This document shows positions 59,537 through 64,000 of a stretch of 64,000 bases of DNA, in pieces; within the stretch, counting starts at the first letter, position 1, and every line of letters begins with the position of its first letter. The notes below the pieces were generated by a model that saw nothing but the letters and a program-made list of their open reading frames with translations, was not told the DNA's origin and did not search any database. Source of the stretch: Collinsella tanakaei (GTDB taxonomy: Bacteria > Actinomycetota > Coriobacteriia > Coriobacteriales > Coriobacteriaceae); NCBI RefSeq assembly GCF_030373545.1, contig NZ_JAUDCO010000001.1:186001-250000 (forward strand). Reading direction: 5' to 3'. The position numbers and the translations under genes are program-made.

Positions 59537-60580
59537 ATGGAGCGCACCAACCGCCTACAGGATATTCGCACGCTCAGCCGTGACGAGCTGAACGACGTCG
59601 TCGCGGAGCTCGGACAGCCCGCTTTTCGCGCCAAGCAGCTCGCCGAGTGGCTGTTCGCCAAAAACGTCTCGTCGTTTGACGAGATGACCAACGTCCCCAA
59701 GAAGCTGCGCGATCAGCTTGCGGAGCGCTTCTGCTTCAACGTTCCCACCGAGGTCGCCAAGCAGGTTTCGCGCGACGGCTCGCGCAAGTACCTGCTCGAG
59801 TTCTCGGACGGCACCTCCGTCGAGACGGTCGGCATGCCGAGCCGCAATAAGCTGTCGGTCTGCGTCTCCACGCAGGCGGGCTGCGCCATGGGCTGCGCGT
59901 TTTGCGCCACCGGCTTCAACGGCCTGTCCCGCTCGTTGACCGCCCGCGAGATCGTCGACCAGGTCATCCACGTCGCCAACGACTTCGACGAGCGCGTGAC
60001 GAGCGTCGTATTCATGGGCCAAGGCGAGCCGTTCGCCAATTTCGACGAGACGGTCAAGGCGCTGCGCATTCTGAACGATCCCGACGGCATGGCTATTGGC
60101 GCACGCCACCTTACGGTGTCTACCTGCGGCGTTATCCCGGGTATCCGTCGGTTCGCCGAGCTGCCCGAGCAGTTCACGCTCGCTATCTCCCTGCACTCCG
60201 CCATCCAGAGCACGCGCAACAAGCTCATGCCCGGCATCAAGAAGTACACGCTCCCCCGTCTGCACGAGGCGATTCAGCAGTATGTCGAGAAGACCGGCCG
60301 CCGCCCGAGCTACGAGTACGCGATGATCGACGGCATCAACGACACCAATCCCGAGATGGAAGCCCTTATCTCGTTCTGCGAGGGCACGCTGTGCCACGTG
60401 AACCTCATCCAGCTGAACGACACGCCGGGCAGCCTGATGAAGCCGTCGCCCATGAAGAAGGTCGAGTCCCTTCAGAAGCGCCTGAGCATTCATGGCGTGG
60501 AGACCACGATCCGCAATTCCCGCGGAAATGACATCGATGCGGCGTGCGGGCAGCTCAAGCAGAAGCACGTGAACCTGTAG
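59537..60580 (+). CDS. rlmN: 23S rRNA/tRNA adenine C2 methyltransferase, radical SAM
   Basis: A 347-residue radical SAM enzyme that methylates A2503 of 23S rRNA and A37 of some tRNAs. The cluster motif CAMGCAFC is at Cys116, Cys120 and Cys123; MGQGEP is the SAM block; the substrate-methylating Cys is likely Cys337 in DAACGQL. The ATG at 59537 follows GAAAGG. An extended -10, TTGTATAAG (59495-59502), lies upstream. A degenerate parS (60586-60601) and a terminator follow the stop. Confidence 0.95.
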   Translation: MERTNRLQDIRTLSRDELNDVVAELGQPAFRAKQLAEWLFAKNVSSFDEMTNVPKKLRDQLAERFCFNVPTEVAKQVSRDGSRKYLLEFSDGTSVETVGMPSRNKLSVCVSTQAGCAMGCAFCATGFNGLSRSLTAREIVDQVIHVANDFDERVTSVVFMGQGEPFANFDETVKALRILNDPDGMAIGARHLTVSTCGVIPGIRRFAELPEQFTLAISLHSAIQSTRNKLMPGIKKYTLPRLHEAIQQYVEKTGRRPSYEYAMIDGINDTNPEMEALISFCEGTLCHVNLIQLNDTPGSLMKPSPMKKVESLQKRLSIHGVETTIRNSRGNDIDAACGQLKQKHVNL

Positions 60581-60585
60581 AGACG

Positions 60586-60601
60586 CGTTTCACATGAAAC
60601 A
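60586..60601. promoter_or_regulatory. Degenerate parS site
   Basis: CGTTTCACATGAAACA differs from the parS consensus TGTTTCACGTGAAACA at the first base and at one central base (CA for CG). It lies 6 bases after rlmN and 6 kb... within 2 kb of the three better parS sites at 62645-62914. Confidence 0.5.
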
Positions 60602-60604
60602 ACA

Positions 60605-60640
60605 AAGGGGACATTCTCTATGAATGTCCCCTTATTTTAT
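60605..60640 (+). terminator. Terminator of rlmN
   Basis: A perfect 12-base-pair stem AAGGGGACATTC/GAATGTCCCCTT with loop TCTAT is followed by ATTTTATT. It may also serve the minus-strand par operon ending at 60668. Confidence 0.9.
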
Positions 60641-60667
60641 TGAATATATTCTTTTAGATATTTTTAT

Positions 60668-60922
60668 TTAATATCCTATATTACTCCATTGGTTAGAAAC
60701 CCACTCCTGGTTGATTTTTGGGTTCTTCGTCATCTGAGCGGTCCTGACGGCAACATCCTCCGTCATGTCGCTGACCTTCTTCTTTGAAGTCTTGTACATA
60801 TCCTGGGCTCCACGGGTAATTCTTCCGCGAAGCTCAGAGTCGGTTGCAACCTTGTACCCGACAAACGCGCCGGCTGCAACAGCCGCCACTCCAATGACCG
60901 CCCCGATGATCCTATTCTTCAT
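60668..60922 (-). CDS. Small YtxH-like membrane protein at the end of the par operon
   Basis: 84 residues: one N-terminal membrane segment (IIGAVIGVAAVAAGAFVGY) followed by a basic amphipathic stretch (YKTSKKKVSDMTEDVA). The layout resembles YtxH-like proteins of unknown function. The ATG at 60922 is preferred because GAGGGG lies six bases upstream; it lies inside the parB 3' end (11-base overlap), so the two are coupled. A role in segregation is not established. Confidence 0.75.
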   Translation of the reverse strand: MKNRIIGAVIGVAAVAAGAFVGYKVATDSELRGRITRGAQDMYKTSKKKVSDMTEDVAVRTAQMTKNPKINQEWVSNQWSNIGY

Positions 60923-61805
60923 CGTCATCCCCTCGGCTCTCTTGGCTTGCCATCACCTGAGTAAGAATCCGTGCAAGATCGTCTTCATCTTTGAATTCGA
61001 TCTCAATCTTGTTCTTACCCCTCGTTGCCTTCACGCGAACGTTGGTATTGAAAACCTGGCGAAGCACACGTGCCGCCTTCTTGTAGGACTGCGGTGTGAC
61101 GGGACGCGGTGCTTTTGGCGTATCACCGACTGAAAACAGCGGTGCAAGGTTTTCAGTCGCGCGAACCGACAATCCCTCCGCAACGACCTTCTCCGCAAGC
61201 TTGATGCGTGCATCCTCAAAGGGAACAGCCAGAATCGCACGAGCATGACCGGCACTCAGCTTGCCATCGTAGAGCATGTCCTGAACAACCTCGGGAAGGT
61301 CAAGCAGACGTAGCGAGTTGGTGATTGCCGAGCGCGACTTTGAGACCGCTTTGGACAGAGCCTCCTGAGTCATGCCACTCGCTTGAATCAGTTGACGGTA
61401 GCCCTTTGCCTCTTCGATGGGATTCAGGTCAGAACGCTGAAGGTTCTCGATCAGGGCAAGCGCGAGCATCTCTTGATCGTCAACATCCTTGATAATGACC
61501 GGAAGCTCCTCGATACCCGCGAGCTTTGCCGCCTGATAGCGCCGCTCGCCAGCGATGATCTCATAACCTTCCGGGCTCTTACGCACCAGGAGCGGCTGCA
61601 GCACGCCATGCTCGCGAATGGACTCACTCAGCTCCTGAAGTTGCGTCTCGTTGAAATGCGTACGGGGCTGATTCGGATTGGGATGGATCTCCTGAATGGA
61701 GACCTTGTTCTCCTGTCCGGAGACATTGCTTCCCGTCTCGGTCTGCGCTTCCTGAATCAGCGAACCCAGGCCGCGACCAAGCGCCTTCTTCTTGGGACTA
61801 GGCAC
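60912..61805 (-). CDS. parB: Chromosome partitioning protein ParB
   Basis: A 297-residue CTPase/DNA-binding protein that loads at parS and spreads. The N-terminal peptide GRGLGSLIQEA may contact ParA. The ParB/Srx domain has IAGERRYQAAKLAG, the GERR CTP-binding box, and the helix-turn-helix MTQEALSKAVSKSRSAITNSLRLL. A basic C-terminal dimer domain (KATRGKNKIEIEF) completes it. A GTG start at 61805 lies inside parA (8-base overlap). parS sites occur just upstream of parA. Confidence 0.95.
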   Translation of the reverse strand: MPSPKKKALGRGLGSLIQEAQTETGSNVSGQENKVSIQEIHPNPNQPRTHFNETQLQELSESIREHGVLQPLLVRKSPEGYEIIAGERRYQAAKLAGIEELPVIIKDVDDQEMLALALIENLQRSDLNPIEEAKGYRQLIQASGMTQEALSKAVSKSRSAITNSLRLLDLPEVVQDMLYDGKLSAGHARAILAVPFEDARIKLAEKVVAEGLSVRATENLAPLFSVGDTPKAPRPVTPQSYKKAARVLRQVFNTNVRVKATRGKNKIEIEFKDEDDLARILTQVMASQESRGDDDEE

Positions 61806-62598
61806 GACGAATCACCTCTCTCGCAAGCTGCATATACGCCTGAGCACCCTTGTTGTTGGGTGCATACATAACGACCGGCATACCGAAGGAGGGGGCCTCG
61901 GATACCTTCACCGAACGAGGGATACATGTTTTGAAGGCCTTTTCGCCAAAGTACGATTGCACTTCCTCGACCACCTGGTTGGAGAGGGATGTGCGCGAGT
62001 CGTACATGGTCAACAGCACACCGAATGTATCGAGACTCTTGTTGATACGCCCTTTCACCATCTTCATGGATTCAAGAAGTTTCGTTACGCCCTCAAGTGC
62101 GTAGTACTCGCACTGAATGGGAATCAGGACGCTATCTGCAGCAGTCAACGCGTTGATGGTCAGAAGACCAAGCGATGGCGGGCAATCGATAAAGATGAAA
62201 TCGAAGTCATCGACAACCGGAGCAAGAAGGTCCTTCAAACGCGTTTCACGCGCCATGGTGGAAACGAGTTCGATCTCTGCGCCTGCAAGCTGAATCGTTG
62301 CTGGAACGACAAACACTTTTTTGCACTCGGTCGACTGAATGATGTCCTCAACCGGCACATCGTGAAGCAATGCATCGTACACGCAGTTCTCAAGCTGCTC
62401 TTTTTCGATACCAAAACCGCTGGTTGTATTTCCCTGCGGGTCAAAATCAACCACAAGCACCTTATACTTCAATTCGCTGAGTGCGGCAGCGAGATTCACA
62501 GCGGTTGTAGACTTACCTACCCCGCCTTTTTGGTTGATTATTGCGATAATGCGTGTGTCGATACCAGTTTTCGAACGCTTAACGTCGCGAAAGCCCAC
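61798..62598 (-). CDS. parA: Chromosome partitioning ATPase ParA (Soj)
   Basis: A 266-residue deviant Walker ATPase that, with ParB, moves replication origins. The deviant Walker A KGGVGKST is at residues 24-31 with the signature Lys early in the loop; Walker B and switch regions follow in VVDFDPQGN and FIDCPPSLGLL. The start is set at GTG 62598, five bases after GGAGG; an upstream in-frame TTG lies within the ribosome site. It is the first gene of the parAB operon, with parS sites in the 316-base gap up to rsmG. Confidence 0.95.
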   Translation of the reverse strand: MGFRDVKRSKTGIDTRIIAIINQKGGVGKSTTAVNLAAALSELKYKVLVVDFDPQGNTTSGFGIEKEQLENCVYDALLHDVPVEDIIQSTECKKVFVVPATIQLAGAEIELVSTMARETRLKDLLAPVVDDFDFIFIDCPPSLGLLTINALTAADSVLIPIQCEYYALEGVTKLLESMKMVKGRINKSLDTFGVLLTMYDSRTSLSNQVVEEVQSYFGEKAFKTCIPRSVKVSEAPSFGMPVVMYAPNNKGAQAYMQLAREVIRRA

Positions 62599-62644
62599 TT
62601 CACCCTCCAATAGTTCAAATATGCTTCATTCCGGAGTGAATCAA

Positions 62645-62660
62645 TGTTTCACGTGAAACA
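62645..62660. promoter_or_regulatory. parS site 1
   Basis: TGTTTCACGTGAAACA, a perfect 16-base ParB palindrome, 47 bases upstream of parA. Confidence 0.93.
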
Positions 62661-62684
62661 CGACCGTGTCTCACGCTCTCATTA

Positions 62685-62700
62685 TGTTTCACGTGAAACG
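62685..62700. promoter_or_regulatory. parS site 2
   Basis: TGTTTCACGTGAAACG, one mismatch in the last base. It lies 40 bases from site 1, on the same helical face spacing (about four turns). Confidence 0.88.
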
Positions 62701-62818
62701 TCCATGCAAGATTGAATATGAGAAAACTTACGACTGTCTCGAATGCAGCTGATAAGAGATAACGGAATGAAAGACATCGACTGTATGAAAGGAAGCTTGC
62801 TATCTATATATTGACGCA

Positions 62819-62856
62819 ATAAAAAGGGCTCGGATCCAAGCCTGAAACCGAGCCCT
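62819..62856 (-). terminator. Terminator of rsmG
   Basis: A nine-base-pair stem AGGGCTCGG/CCGAGCCCT with a 14-base loop is followed by a T-run on the minus strand. Confidence 0.85.
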
Positions 62857-62898
62857 ACTTATATATATGTGGAAGAGGTATCTTAGTGGGAATAACAG

Positions 62899-62914
62899 TG
62901 TTTCACGTGAAACA
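62899..62914. promoter_or_regulatory. parS site 3
   Basis: A perfect TGTTTCACGTGAAACA, immediately next to the rsmG stop codon (62915-62917). The gap 62599-62914 holds the three parS sites and the rsmG terminator; the AT-rich stretch 62701-62818 has no DnaA boxes I can see. Confidence 0.93.
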
Positions 62915-63685
62915 TCAGGCCAACGGCTTCCGTTTCGCCACCCCAGCAGCACGAGGAAGCTTAAGCGACGGCTCAGCAGTCTTAACAAAAGACAGAAGCT
63001 CTCGATGTCCAAGGTCACGAGGAAGATCGAAGGAGATATGCTGATTGAGCGTCAGCCCACAGATCTCTGCGGCGCGCAAGCCGGCCTCAAGCTCCTGAGA
63101 ATCAAGCTGACCCTTGGACACCAAAAGGGACCCGTCCTGCTTCAAGAGCGGCGTGGCGTATTCAATCAAGATGGGCAGCGACGCCATCGCACGTGCCATC
63201 ACATGAGCGAACTCACCCTTATGGTCACCGGCGTAATGCTCGACGCGCGCATGAGCAAACTGAAGCCCATCGAGATGGAGGGCATCAGCGATAGCAGCAA
63301 CCGCCTTGACCTTCTTCCCTACCGAATCGAGTAAGACGCCAGACAAATTCGTCAGCACATGGAAAGGAATACCGGGGAACCCAGCACCAGTTCCCATATC
63401 GAGGAACCGACCTTCAGACTCATGAGTCAACAGACCGAAGAGCAGTGAGTCGAGAATATGAAGCACCAGGGCGTCGTGCAGATCGGTGATGCGGGTGAGG
63501 TTGATAAAGTCATTAATCTGCTCAACATAGAGCAGGTGCCCAACAAGCGTCTCGAGGTCTACACGTGAGACCTCGAGCTCAGTATCGGATACAAGCATCG
63601 CAAGCTCGTCGGTCAAAGACACGATCAACCCCTGCTGGTCATCCAGAGAAGTCAGAATAATAGGGCGTTCGGCATGTTGAGACAT
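62915..63685 (-). CDS. rsmG: 16S rRNA m7G527 methyltransferase
   Basis: A 256-residue Rossmann methyltransferase (GidB). SAM-binding residues lie in LDMGTGAGFPGIP (about 93-105), and FINLTRI is the usual N-terminal block. It methylates N7 of G527 in 16S rRNA; loss gives low-level streptomycin resistance in many bacteria. The ATG at 63685 follows AGAGGTG; an in-frame TTG precedes it. The gene belongs to the conserved jag-rsmG-par order but has its own terminator, and 150 bases separate it from jag. Confidence 0.94.
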   Translation of the reverse strand: MSQHAERPIILTSLDDQQGLIVSLTDELAMLVSDTELEVSRVDLETLVGHLLYVEQINDFINLTRITDLHDALVLHILDSLLFGLLTHESEGRFLDMGTGAGFPGIPFHVLTNLSGVLLDSVGKKVKAVAAIADALHLDGLQFAHARVEHYAGDHKGEFAHVMARAMASLPILIEYATPLLKQDGSLLVSKGQLDSQELEAGLRAAEICGLTLNQHISFDLPRDLGHRELLSFVKTAEPSLKLPRAAGVAKRKPLA

Positions 63686-63782
63686 CAAGCACCTCTTTGC
63701 TCAATCGTGACTGAAATCAGTGTATCAAGAATGTGAGTCAGAACATCGCGTAGTGCACATGCCGACTCAAAGACAGAGGATA

Positions 63783-63812
63783 TAAAAAGAGGGTGGGACG
63801 AACCCACCCTCT
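63783..63812 (-). terminator. Terminator of jag
   Basis: AGAGGGTGGG/CCCACCCTCT with a five-base loop and T5 on the minus strand, 23 bases after the jag stop. Confidence 0.9.
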
Positions 63813-63835
63813 AGCAGCATCGTATGTCAGAAACC

Positions 63836-64000
63836 CTACAGCACCGTGATGACCACACGGCGCTCGGGATCGCTGCCCTCGGAGTGCGTATCTACGCGGT
63901 CGTTGTCGCGCAGAGCGATGTGCACGAGACGGCGCTCGTAGGCGCTCATCGGAGGCAGGCTCACGGAGCTGTGCTGACGGACAGCACGTGAAGCCGCGGA
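63836..64000 (-). CDS. jag: Jag/KhpB RNA-binding protein, C-terminal part
   Basis: The last 54 codons of a frame cut by the window edge. The peptide is an R3H domain end: VSLPPMSAYERRLVHIALRD, then SEGSDPERRVVITV. This ending is characteristic of Jag (KhpB), a KH-R3H RNA-binding protein encoded with yidC next to the origin. The upstream KH domain and start are outside the window. Confidence 0.9.
   Translation of the reverse strand, partial: SAASRAVRQHSSVSLPPMSAYERRLVHIALRDNDRVDTHSEGSDPERRVVITVL

Noticed and set aside
62701-62818. AT-rich stretch as a replication origin
   Set aside because: No DnaA boxes of TTATCCACA type seen, and dnaA is not in the window; the origin is more likely to the right.

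Overview
The window looks like a chromosomal segment of a high-GC Gram-positive actinobacterium. My best guess is the class Coriobacteriia (Collinsella-like), from the overall style: GC-rich codons, a PafB/PafC-type WYL regulator pair, a sortase B with a Cna-B surface protein, heterodimeric ABC exporters, and the jag-rsmG-parA-parB origin-proximal order at the right end. The taxonomic call is inference. oriC itself (dnaA, rpmH, rnpA, yidC) should lie just beyond the right edge, because jag is cut by it and three parS sites lie between rsmG and parA.

Layout. 0-6 kb: a partial CDS, a zinc-ribbon/YARHG membrane protein, and a MarR regulator in an operon with a two-subunit ABC exporter. 6-15 kb: a HAD phosphatase, the rRNA methyltransferase RlmKL, the K+ transporter Kup, a nitroreductase and an LtaS-type membrane sulfatase. 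15-22 kb: a flavodoxin, then a sugar locus in which a mannitol-type PTS EIICBA diverges from a 1-phosphofructokinase-type kinase, a SorE-like reductase and a DeoR-type regulator. 22-27 kb: a second heterodimeric ABC exporter, the small SRP RNA and a PatB/MalY C-S lyase. 27-35 kb: a TadA-glycerate kinase fusion, tRNA-Ser, a TRIC channel, TypA, a small unknown protein, a DnaJ-domain membrane protein, tRNA-Lys and an M29 aminopeptidase. 35-44 kb: PurC with a downstream membrane protein, a two-component system, a GNAT acetyltransferase, a Tat lipoprotein plus TSCPD protein, PurB and tRNA-Gly. 44-49 kb: a small surface island with a 1303-aa Cna-B adhesin/pilin and its sortase B. 49-60 kb: a huge M28-like membrane protein with an acidic insert, PafB/PafC-like regulators, an exonuclease-DinG helicase, Ddl and RlmN. 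60-64 kb: a small membrane protein, ParB, ParA, parS sites, RsmG and Jag. This last block is visibly less GC-rich (not computed).

The most unusual content is between the genes. At least four related kinds of long palindromic repeat occupy intergenic gaps, often between convergent genes: a 31-nt unit bounded by CGACAAG and CTTGTCG, a GGGAAAATAGGG head module, a GGGGACGTGTTCC-containing arm, and a GACGGTTTT-containing arm. Where two copies of a family can be compared, the two arms differ between copies but stay complementary within each copy. Separately, tRNA-Ser and tRNA-Gly are each followed by repeats that copy the tRNA 3' end; for tRNA-Gly the copy includes the terminator. These resemble, in layout only, the rtT repeats of Escherichia coli tyrT. 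No transposase, phage gene, CRISPR array or rRNA gene was seen.
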